Under the pieces are notes generated by a model. It had not been told where the DNA came from. It searched no databases and saw only the letters and a program-made list of their open reading frames with translations. The translations under genes and the position numbers were made by a program. A stretch of DNA of 64,000 bases from Saprospiraceae bacterium (GTDB lineage: Bacteria; Bacteroidota; Bacteroidia; Chitinophagales; Saprospiraceae), in contig JADJNF010000001.1 of NCBI GenBank assembly GCA_016714445.1, positions 682,001-746,000 on the forward strand, written 5' to 3'. Of the stretch, positions 53,812 to 61,385 are shown piece after piece (position 1 is the stretch's first letter; every line of letters starts with the position of its first letter).

Positions 53812-54636
53812 TTAGTTATTGGATGTACCTTTTGTAGGAGTGGTAAAAACTTCCAAAGTTGTAGATCCGTCAGGTTTCCGACCATAGGATTTTTTACCAG
53901 ATAAATTAATCGTCAAAAAATCCAATGTAGCTACCACAACACCACTGGCATTTTCAAGATAAATCGCATCACCAGATGTACTCAAACCAAATTCAATGGT
54001 ATATTTACCCTCAGTATATTCTGTACTTTCTACATGAAATCCTTTAGAAGGTATTATAGTCCCTGCGTTCAGCACTCTTTTGGGTTTCGCTCCTGTTTTT
54101 ATCCCTTCATCATAAAATGAATATCCACTGATATCAACAGGAATATCTGAATCATTATATATCTCTACCCAATCAGGATTCGTTGCATCTTTGGTTCCGT
54201 CAGCAAATACTTCATTTATAAATAGTTTCACTATATCGGACGCACCAACTGTATATTCAGAAACTTTCGCTGGAGCTTCTGAAGGATAAACTGTAGTAAA
54301 TCCACCTACATTTTTTACTTCTATATAATATCCTACTTTAATATCTTTGGGTTGAGCGGGTATTACGCCTTGATAGATATTGTTCGCACCTGATACCATA
54401 GCAACACTAGTAAATGCTCCACCCACAGTGGTTCTGTACAGCAAATTTACACTAGCAACACCTTTAAGGTCAATAACTTTAGCTGATACAGTTACCGGTT
54501 CGGTAGATTTTGGTGCAACTGGTATCGCCACTACATTACTTATGGCTGCTGGTCCATCAAATATTTCATCTTCAACACATGAAGAGAACATACTTAAACT
54601 TAAAAATATGGCTAGAATTATATTTGAAAATTTCAT
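53812..54636 (-). CDS. Lipoprotein with lamin-tail domain
   Basis: This 274-residue protein has a lipoprotein signal ending in M-F-S-S-C near residue 20. An Ig-like region rich in Val and Ala follows (about 30-130). The C-terminal part (about 138-274) is a lamin-tail (LTD) domain, recognised by F-I-N-E-V-F-A-D-G, D-W-V-E-I-Y-N-D-S and V-D-I-S-G-Y-S-F-Y-D, with S-Y-G-R-K-P-D-G-S near the end. Bacterial lamin-tail domains occur on extracellular proteins and may bind surface polymers. It follows the phosphate porin gene by 33 bases on the same strand and is ended by a strong terminator. Confidence 0.84.
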   Translation of the reverse strand: MKFSNIILAIFLSLSMFSSCVEDEIFDGPAAISNVVAIPVAPKSTEPVTVSAKVIDLKGVASVNLLYRTTVGGAFTSVAMVSGANNIYQGVIPAQPKDIKVGYYIEVKNVGGFTTVYPSEAPAKVSEYTVGASDIVKLFINEVFADGTKDATNPDWVEIYNDSDIPVDISGYSFYDEGIKTGAKPKRVLNAGTIIPSKGFHVESTEYTEGKYTIEFGLSTSGDAIYLENASGVVVATLDFLTINLSGKKSYGRKPDGSTTLEVFTTPTKGTSNN

Positions 54637-54669
54637 TTTTATTAATTTTAAAGTTTAAAAACAGTTTGA

Positions 54670-56031
54670 TTAAAATGCGATTTCACATCGTACGCCCAGT
54701 TGATGGTAGTCTTCTCCACCTTCACCATTAGCATTAGCTACACTTTTCGGGTCTTTGGTTAGAGCGCCTGCGATATCTTTTCCAACAAATATTTTCCCTT
54801 TTCCGCTTGCATATCGGTCATGATTTATGATAGAGTAATTGAGCATAAATTTTACATTTTTAGCCGTGTAAAAATTAATTCCTGCTGTAATGCCTTCAGC
54901 AGAACCGCCTAATACATCTTTATCATTTAAGGTAGCATAATCATATCTTAATGCTAACTCAATATCACCCCACGACTTTCCACGATTGGGTTGAGTAAAC
55001 TCTGCTTCCGATTTGTTATATACCTGATTTCCACCAAAAAGCAAATAGGCAGCCTGAACATAAAATCCTCCGAAATCAAGAGATTCTTTATTGTTTTTTC
55101 GATAAGTTCTGCTATTTAAAATTTCAGATACGATATTCAAACCTTTGTGATAGGCTGCGATTTCGATATTTGTATTGACAGCATGATCAAAATCAGCAAT
55201 CAAGTCAGTATCGAGAAACTTTTTCCTGTTTATATTGCTTAAAGATCTTGTACTGTATCTTGTATACCCGTATTCTCCAGGTGCCACTTCAGTCTTGGGA
55301 GTACGATACAAAAATGTGTATCCAAGATGTAATCCTTGCTTTTTGTTGTCTCCAAAAGGTTGGAGTACGAGTTTTGCCAATAAGTCAGTACCCTGATCGC
55401 GGCCAAAATCTTTATTATTGTCCTCAACGAACACAGCTTTTTCAGCATCTTCAATTTCCTGAAAGAAAATTCCACCTACAGCATAAAATCTTTTCGCTTC
55501 ATATGTCATATCAAAACCAATACTTCTATTCGGTGATAGAGCATTTATGCCCATTGGCCTTTCCATAAACTTGACATATCTGGACGACTCAGTACGGCAC
55601 ATTGAAAACCGTTGTTTAAAATTACCTAAACTTGCCACCAAACCGTTTTGAAAATCATAGCTAACATAAGCATCTTTAAGTTCCAGTTTTGCATTGTTAA
55701 AACTCAAATCCAACTCTCCATACCAATATTTTGAAACATCGGCTTTTACAGCCAATCTTGCTCTACGTAAGGAAGCTCCATTGCCTATGTCATTGTAGCT
55801 TTCATTAAAAAATACCTGGCCATCAATGTTTAATCTAAAATCAAACCAAAGTTTGTATTCCTGATCTTTGGATTCAAACACTAATATTCCATTTCGCGAT
55901 TCAGTAGAAAGTGGAACTCGTTTTACTACTTTCCCATATTGGTCAAGCCGCAGTGAAGTGTCCTGATTTTCCTGTGAAAATGTTATGTTTACTGATAAAC
56001 AAAACATCACAGATAAAAGTAATGCTCTCAT
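54670..56031 (-). CDS. Phosphate-selective porin O/P-like outer-membrane protein
   Basis: This 453-residue outer-membrane beta-barrel has a signal peptide ending in T-F-S-Q near residue 19. The family pattern of OprO/OprP porins is visible: D-F-R-L-N-I-D-G-Q-V-F-F-N-E near residue 63, L-R-R-A-R-L-A-V-K-A near 84, G-E-L-D-L-S-F near 105, and L-K-D-A-Y-V-S-Y near 119. The last residues form the final strand R-C-E-I-A-F, ending in the phenylalanine needed for barrel assembly. OprP-type porins pass phosphate or polyphosphate. Divergent DUF47 and PiT genes support a phosphate role. Confidence 0.85.
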   Translation of the reverse strand: MRALLLSVMFCLSVNITFSQENQDTSLRLDQYGKVVKRVPLSTESRNGILVFESKDQEYKLWFDFRLNIDGQVFFNESYNDIGNGASLRRARLAVKADVSKYWYGELDLSFNNAKLELKDAYVSYDFQNGLVASLGNFKQRFSMCRTESSRYVKFMERPMGINALSPNRSIGFDMTYEAKRFYAVGGIFFQEIEDAEKAVFVEDNNKDFGRDQGTDLLAKLVLQPFGDNKKQGLHLGYTFLYRTPKTEVAPGEYGYTRYSTRSLSNINRKKFLDTDLIADFDHAVNTNIEIAAYHKGLNIVSEILNSRTYRKNNKESLDFGGFYVQAAYLLFGGNQVYNKSEAEFTQPNRGKSWGDIELALRYDYATLNDKDVLGGSAEGITAGINFYTAKNVKFMLNYSIINHDRYASGKGKIFVGKDIAGALTKDPKSVANANGEGGEDYHQLGVRCEIAF

Positions 56032-56092
56032 AAATTTAAAATTTTATTGTATAAATTAGATAATTCGTTCCCTTTATGTCAATTCACTTACG

Positions 56093-56100
56093 CAAATGTA
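56093..56100 (-). promoter_or_regulatory. -7 promoter element for the phosphate porin
   Basis: On the minus strand this reads TACATTTG (TAnnTTTG), 61 bases upstream of the ATG at 56031. Confidence 0.45.
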
Positions 56101-56182
56101 AATTCAAAGTAATCCTTAAAATATGATACTCATCATGATTGGATATGATTCTACAGCATATTTAATGTGGCAGTTTTTGAAT

Positions 56183-56190
56183 TAAATTTG
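56183..56190 (+). promoter_or_regulatory. -7 promoter element for the DUF47-PiT operon
   Basis: TAAATTTG matches TAnnTTTG, 62 bases before the ATG at 56253, in the gap between the divergent porin and DUF47 genes. No Pho-box-like direct repeat was recognised. Confidence 0.42.
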
Positions 56191-56252
56191 CTACTTATAG
56201 GATTTATGTCATTAGGATATAAAATTTTGTTTCGTTTTAAAAAAATATTCCA

Positions 56253-56897
56253 ATGCTTTTCGCAAAATCAAATCAATCAATAGCATTAATAGACCGATTT
56301 CTTAACCTGGTAGATCAAAGTGTTTTGCTCTTTAAAGAAGGCGTAAAAAATTATGTATTTAATAATGCTGAAAATTTTAAAAACAACCTGCATTCATTGG
56401 CTAATCTGGAAATCGAATCAGATAACATACGAAGAGACATTGAAAATACATTATACACCCAATCTTTAATGCCTCAGTTAAGGGGTGATATCATGAGGCT
56501 TTTTGAAGAGATGGATAATATTATAGACCTTTCAAAAAAAAATTTATTCCAGTTTGATGTGGAAATGCCTTTAATTCCTGCATCATTAAACAATGACTTC
56601 ATAAAACTAACAGAAATTTCAGTTTCAGCAGCTGAGTCAGTCATCCCTGCAGCAAAATCATATTTTAACGACCCTGCATCAGTGAATGAAAAAATCCATC
56701 GGGTATATTTTTATGAAAAAGAAACTGATGTTCTGGCAGATGTGATAAGAAGGAAAATCTTTAGGGAAATGCCTGATCTCCATCTAAGTGAAAAATTTCA
56801 CCTAAGATACTTCACCTTGCACATCGAGAACATATCTGATACTGCTGAAAAAGTGGCTGACTTATTGTCTATCATGGCCATAAAACGTATAGTTTAG
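56253..56897 (+). CDS. DUF47 / PhoU-like phosphate transport regulator
   Basis: This 214-residue all-helical cytoplasmic protein belongs to the DUF47 (TIGR00153) family related to PhoU. It shows the E-S-D-N-I-R-R-D-I-E-N-T-L-Y segment near residue 54, the metal-binding-like F-E-E-M-D-N-I-I-D near 84, and F-Y-E-K-E-T-D-V-L-A-D near 151. In many bacteria DUF47 genes directly precede a PiT transporter and are thought to regulate it. Here the PiT gene begins 5 bases after the stop, so the two are one operon. Confidence 0.91.
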   Translation: MLFAKSNQSIALIDRFLNLVDQSVLLFKEGVKNYVFNNAENFKNNLHSLANLEIESDNIRRDIENTLYTQSLMPQLRGDIMRLFEEMDNIIDLSKKNLFQFDVEMPLIPASLNNDFIKLTEISVSAAESVIPAAKSYFNDPASVNEKIHRVYFYEKETDVLADVIRRKIFREMPDLHLSEKFHLRYFTLHIENISDTAEKVADLLSIMAIKRIV

Positions 56898-56902
56898 ATC
56901 TC

Positions 56903-58648
56903 ATGCTGATACTATTTTTCATATCAAGTGGTTTATTTCTAGGTTGGTCATTGGGTGCTAATGATGCTGCAAACATTTTTGGTACTGCAGTCGGAACACG
57001 GATGATAAAATTTACCAGAGCAGCATTGATAGCAAGTGTTTTTGTGATACTTGGTGCAGTTTTACAAGGTTCCGGGACTACGAATACACTTTCACAATTG
57101 GGAAAAGTGGATGCATTGGGCGGCGCTTTTACTGTTGCACTTTGTTCTGCTGTGATAGTCGCTATTATGACTAAAAATAAATTGCCGGTATCCACAGGTC
57201 AAGCCATAGTTGGCTCTATAGTAGCATGGTGCTATTTTACAGCTAAACCCGTAGATTATGGGATTCTGACTGTATTGGTGAGTTCTTGGATTTATGGTCC
57301 TATTTTAGGTGCTGTTTTTGCTGCCCTTCTGTATATCTTTATGAGAAAGTTTATACGGACTACTACGATTCATGTAATTAAACTGGACATCTTAATAAGA
57401 TACGCTTTGATATTGACAGGCGCGTTTGGAGCCTACAGCTTGGGAGCAAATAATATTGCCAATGTGATGGGTGTTTTTGTACATTCTGCATCTATCAAAA
57501 TTAATTTCTGGACCTATTCTTTTGATACTATTCAAATTCTATTTTTGCTGGGAGGGATATCTATCGCCATTGGTATAATCACTTACAGTAAAAAAGTTAT
57601 GGAAACGGTGGGAGGTGATATTATGACATTGACTCCTGAAAATGCCATTGTAGTAGTTTTAGCTCAAGCGCTTGTGCTATTTATATTTTCATCATCAAGT
57701 TTGTCAGATCTTCTGATTTCTATAGGATTACCACCTATACCTTTGGTTCCTGTATCCAGTACTCAAGTGGTTATTGGTTCTGTTTTAGGAATAGGTTTGG
57801 TGAAAGGCGTTCAGGAAGTAAAATTTGGTGTGCTGCGAAATATAGCTTTGGGATGGGTACTAACCCCTATTCTGTCTGGATTACTTACTTTTTTTAGTTT
57901 ATTTTTTGTGCAAAACGTTTTTGATATAGGTATCACGGATGGCAGACAAATGAATAGCTCACTCAGCCACGCTGCCGCGACACCGATTATTATTCATTTT
58001 TCTAATGATTATTTATATATAGTCATTCTGTCCATTTTGGCACTTTTGGGACTAGGAATGATGTATTTGTATATTCTATTCGTAAAAAGTAAAAACAAAT
58101 ACAAATTAAATCAAGAAAAACTAACTAAAGATAAAGAACATGTGGAATTTCATAGGGCTCTTTCAGAATTAGAAGTCAACATACTGAGTGATTCCTATTC
58201 CACAGGAAATGTAAACGAGAATAGAAAATCTGATTTGCGTGATTTTACAACTTCAATAAATGAAATACAAGAATATCTTCAATCTCTACTCGATGACCTT
58301 AAAGAAGCCACTAACGAAGAAGATGTAACTTTAATCAAACAAAAGCTTGAAAAAATTACCTTAAACCTTAAAGAGAAATCTGATCTATCAGGCGGCTTTT
58401 CCCTTTTCTTAAACAAGATTGATGGAATTGAAAGTATTTTTTTAAAAAAGTTACGCAATGTTTATACCAATCTTACCATAGATGAACAAAAACTTGCCTT
58501 GCTTTTAGAGTTTGGATTTTCTGATTCAGAAATTATTTCTATCTTCCGTTTAAACCATGGGGAGTATGAATCTTATAAGAATGATCTTCGCATAAAATTG
58601 AATCTAACTGAACATGCGGATATTGCTAATTTCCTAAAATCTATCTGA
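56903..58648 (+). CDS. PiT-family phosphate transporter with C-terminal coiled-coil/LuxR-HTH-like tail
   Basis: This 581-residue protein has the PiT phosphate transporter core in residues 1-395. The duplicated signatures G-A-N-D-A-A-N near residue 19 and G-A-N-N-I-A-N near 181 are visible, as are the paired hairpins P-V-S-T-G-Q-A-I-V-G-S near 95 and P-V-S-S-T-Q-V-V-I-G-S near 285. After the last helix comes a charged coiled-coil of about 120 residues. A final segment (about 515-581) reads L-T-I-D-E-Q-K-L-A-L-L-L-E-F-G-F-S-D-S-E-I, then L-R-I-K-L-N-L and A-N-F-L-K-S-I. This matches the layout of the LuxR-type helix-turn-helix end of Bacteroidota TPR regulators. The recognition helix is altered, so DNA binding is unproven. 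Confidence 0.85.
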   Translation: MLILFFISSGLFLGWSLGANDAANIFGTAVGTRMIKFTRAALIASVFVILGAVLQGSGTTNTLSQLGKVDALGGAFTVALCSAVIVAIMTKNKLPVSTGQAIVGSIVAWCYFTAKPVDYGILTVLVSSWIYGPILGAVFAALLYIFMRKFIRTTTIHVIKLDILIRYALILTGAFGAYSLGANNIANVMGVFVHSASIKINFWTYSFDTIQILFLLGGISIAIGIITYSKKVMETVGGDIMTLTPENAIVVVLAQALVLFIFSSSSLSDLLISIGLPPIPLVPVSSTQVVIGSVLGIGLVKGVQEVKFGVLRNIALGWVLTPILSGLLTFFSLFFVQNVFDIGITDGRQMNSSLSHAAATPIIIHFSNDYLYIVILSILALLGLGMMYLYILFVKSKNKYKLNQEKLTKDKEHVEFHRALSELEVNILSDSYSTGNVNENRKSDLRDFTTSINEIQEYLQSLLDDLKEATNEEDVTLIKQKLEKITLNLKEKSDLSGGFSLFLNKIDGIESIFLKKLRNVYTNLTIDEQKLALLLEFGFSDSEIISIFRLNHGEYESYKNDLRIKLNLTEHADIANFLKSI

Positions 58649-58788
58649 TTTTACCTAAAGCACATAAACCCTTTTGGTATTTATTGAATTTTTAGACTTT
58701 TATTGAAACGAATAAAATTTATTAAGCTAGTAATCCAAACTGCATTGTTTCAACAATATCATCTTGACAAAAAATAATCAATTTCATC

Positions 58789-58796
58789 TAATTTTG
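58789..58796 (+). promoter_or_regulatory. Promoter for panB-mltG
   Basis: TAATTTTG matches TAnnTTTG, and TTG at 58764-58766 lies 22 bases upstream as the -33 element. The panB ATG is 94 bases further, so the leader would be long and a closer start site cannot be excluded. Confidence 0.45.
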
Positions 58797-58890
58797 GAAA
58801 AAGACATAAAAAATTGAACAATAATTTTATTTTTTCAGACATTTGCCTGACGTAATCATTTACACTTAATCCATACACCAAAAAATCCCG

Positions 58891-59709
58891 ATGTCAGTAG
58901 CTAAAAAAGAAATAAAAAGAATTACGACACACGTACTTCATGCTATGAAAGAGCAGGGAGAAAAAATATCAATGCTTACTGCTTATGATTACAGTATGGC
59001 TAGGATACTTGATGATGCCGGAATAGATATATTATTGGTAGGTGATTCGGCATCAAATGTGATGGCTGGTCATGAAACTACCCTTCCAATAACCTTAGAA
59101 CAGATGATTTATCATGCTCAATCGGTAATTCGAGCAGTTGAACGCGCCTTTGTAGTGGTGGATTTACCATTTGGTTCTTATCAGGGCAACAGTACAAAAG
59201 CATTAAATTCTGCAATTTCGATCATGAAGGAATCCGGGGCACATGCAGTAAAACTGGAAGGTGGTGCTGAAATAGAAGAATCTGTAAGGAGAATTCTTTC
59301 AGCCGGTGTACCTGTAATGGGACATCTAGGCCTCACCCCACAGAGCATTTATAAATTCGGTACTTATTCAGTCAGAGCAAGAGAAGAAGCAGAAGCACAA
59401 AAATTAAAGGAAGATGCCAAACTTCTACAGGAAATTGGTTGTTTTGCCATAGTTCTGGAAAAAATACCCGCTGTTTTAGGCAAGGAAGTGGCTGAATCTC
59501 TCCACATTCCTGTCATAGGCATTGGCGCTGGAAATGGTGTGGACGGTCAGGTATTAGTGGTACATGATGTTTTAGGTATCACTAAGGATTTCAATCCAAG
59601 GTTTCTCAGAAGATATCTCAATTTGTATGAAACTATAAAAGGTGCAGTCGAAACCTACATTTCTGATATTAAAACCGGTGATTTCCCTAATGAAGATGAA
59701 CAGTACTAA
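58891..59709 (+). CDS. panB: 3-methyl-2-oxobutanoate hydroxymethyltransferase
   Basis: This 272-residue enzyme makes ketopantoate, the first step of pantothenate and CoA synthesis, using methylene-tetrahydrofolate. The family N-terminus M-L-T-A-Y-D-Y-S-M-A is near residue 30. The metal and substrate segments V-G-D-S-A-S-N-V near 50 and V-V-D-L-P-F-G-S-Y near 89 follow. K-L-E-G-G-A near 120, G-H-L-G-L-T-P-Q near 145 and I-G-I-G-A-G near 210 complete the set. The length is normal. mltG follows 26 bases downstream. Confidence 0.95.
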   Translation: MSVAKKEIKRITTHVLHAMKEQGEKISMLTAYDYSMARILDDAGIDILLVGDSASNVMAGHETTLPITLEQMIYHAQSVIRAVERAFVVVDLPFGSYQGNSTKALNSAISIMKESGAHAVKLEGGAEIEESVRRILSAGVPVMGHLGLTPQSIYKFGTYSVRAREEAEAQKLKEDAKLLQEIGCFAIVLEKIPAVLGKEVAESLHIPVIGIGAGNGVDGQVLVVHDVLGITKDFNPRFLRRYLNLYETIKGAVETYISDIKTGDFPNEDEQY

Positions 59710-59735
59710 GCAGAAGTAAAAAGATAGAATTATTT

Positions 59736-60767
59736 ATGATATATAGAAAAATAGGAATAGCAGTAGCAGTAGTATTAATTCTTGGATTTTTAGGCTACTA
59801 CTTTATTGGACGTGCTATCTGGAGTAATAATATCAACATATCCGGTGAATCAAAAGAAATATTTATTTCCGGTGGTGCATCTTTTGAAGATGTAGTAAAT
59901 ATTTTGAAAGACTCCAGTATTATTAAAAGTGAAGCTACATTCAGGACAGCTGCGAGCTTGATGAGATACAATAAAGAAAAGGTTCCAGCCGGACGATATG
60001 AAATATTGAGCAACTGGTCCAATCAACAGCTTATTTCAAAACTCAGGTCTGGAAATCAGGATGCACAGAAGGTAGTGATAAATAATATAAGAACTATATA
60101 CGATCTCGCAGGCAAAGCAGCCAGATATTTTGAAACAGATTCGATTGGTTTTCTAACTTATCTGAAAAACCCAACCATTTCAGCAGGTCTTGGATATACC
60201 CAGGATGACTTTTTAACCATGGTTATACCGAATACTTACGAGATGTTTTGGACCACAACGCCTGAAAAATTTGTGGCCAGAATGAAAAAAGAGCACGATA
60301 CATTTTGGACTGAAGAACGCGAAAATAAAATAAAACAACATAATCTGGACAAAAAACAAGCATATATTGTAGCATCAATTGTGGAAAAAGAAAGCAATTA
60401 TGATCCTGAAAGAGCTACCATTGCTGGTGTATACCTGAATCGATTAAAAGCAGGTGAAAAGCTGCAGGCGGACCCTACCGTAGTTTTTGCAATTGGTGAT
60501 TTTAACATCCAAAGAGTATTATATTCACATTTGGAAACAGACTCTCCATACAACACCTATAAATACACAGGTCTTCCACCCGGTCCTATTTGTATGCCAT
60601 CAATAACCAGTCTTGAAGCAGTAATAAATGCTGATAAACATGAATATATGTTTTTTTGTGCAAAAGCAGACAACAGTGGCATTCATGTATTCGCCAAAGA
60701 CTATTCCAGTCATCTTAAAAATGCAGAAGCGTTTGCAAATTGGCTGAACAGTCTCAATATAAAATAA
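59736..60767 (+). CDS. mltG: Endolytic murein transglycosylase MltG
   Basis: This 343-residue inner-membrane enzyme cuts new glycan strands and so sets their length. A single N-terminal transmembrane helix is at about residues 7-27. The LysM-like and YceG core follows, with the catalytic glutamate in A-S-I-V-E-K-E-S-N-Y near residue 215. Next come the A-G-V-Y-L-N-R-L near 230, L-Q-A-D-P-T-V near 245 and Y-K-Y-T-G-L-P-P-G-P-I segments near 275. The length and order match the family. It follows panB by 26 bases, and a hairpin lies just after its stop. Confidence 0.94.
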   Translation: MIYRKIGIAVAVVLILGFLGYYFIGRAIWSNNINISGESKEIFISGGASFEDVVNILKDSSIIKSEATFRTAASLMRYNKEKVPAGRYEILSNWSNQQLISKLRSGNQDAQKVVINNIRTIYDLAGKAARYFETDSIGFLTYLKNPTISAGLGYTQDDFLTMVIPNTYEMFWTTTPEKFVARMKKEHDTFWTEERENKIKQHNLDKKQAYIVASIVEKESNYDPERATIAGVYLNRLKAGEKLQADPTVVFAIGDFNIQRVLYSHLETDSPYNTYKYTGLPPGPICMPSITSLEAVINADKHEYMFFCAKADNSGIHVFAKDYSSHLKNAEAFANWLNSLNIK

Positions 60768-60769
60768 AA

Positions 60770-60800
60770 TAGCTTCAGAAAATTCGATCTCCTGAAGCTA
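60770..60800. terminator. Hairpin terminator between convergent mltG and CBS gene
   Basis: TAGCTTCAG (60770-60778) pairs perfectly with CTGAAGCTA (60792-60800). A T-rich run follows on the plus strand, and the A-rich bases before it give a T-run on the minus strand, so it can serve both convergent genes. Confidence 0.7.
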
Positions 60801-60828
60801 ATTTTACATGGTCCATTTTCAGATTAGA

Positions 60829-61272
60829 TTACTCATGGCTACTTTCGTGTCCTTTATCAAGTACATCTTTATACAAAATTGGTTCAGGGTATTCCTTTCT
60901 GAATTCATATCTTAAAATATCAAAGGTAGTGACCAAACCCACCAAATAACCATCACTAACCACAGGTAAGGCATGAAAACGATTATCAAGAAATAATTCA
61001 GCTGCCGTACCTACTTTATCATCAGGTTCAAGCTTGACAAGTTTTTTACTCATAACATCTTTAACTTGAATACTCTCATACTCCAGATGGCTTACATTTT
61101 TTCTCCATAAATCATATGTGGTAATTAAACCTACTAATTTGCCCTCATCTACAATTGGAATATGGTGAATGCGTTTTGTTCTGAATATTTCACTGACATG
61201 TGCCAGCGTACTCTCAGGTCCCAAAGTCACCAGATCTTTAATCATAATAGACTCTACTTTTTCATTCATCAT
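60829..61272 (-). CDS. Tandem CBS-domain protein
   Basis: This 147-residue cytoplasmic protein consists of two CBS motifs, about residues 8-62 and 70-130. The first holds H-I-P-I-V-D-E-G-K-L-V-G-L-I-T-T-Y-D and the second H-A-L-P-V-V-S-D-G-Y-L-V-G-L-V-T-T-F-D. Paired CBS motifs form one Bateman module that binds adenosine nucleotides and senses energy state. No effector domain is attached, so it would act on a partner protein. It stands alone between convergent mltG and uvrB. Confidence 0.9.
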   Translation of the reverse strand: MMNEKVESIMIKDLVTLGPESTLAHVSEIFRTKRIHHIPIVDEGKLVGLITTYDLWRKNVSHLEYESIQVKDVMSKKLVKLEPDDKVGTAAELFLDNRFHALPVVSDGYLVGLVTTFDILRYEFRKEYPEPILYKDVLDKGHESSHE

Positions 61273-61385
61273 AGGTTAAATTTTTACTTTAATTATTTAA
61301 ATAATTGAATGGGTGCAAGATATTAAGACTTATTGATATAGTCAATCTTTGCAAAAAATATTTTAAGCAATGTATAACTTCTTTG

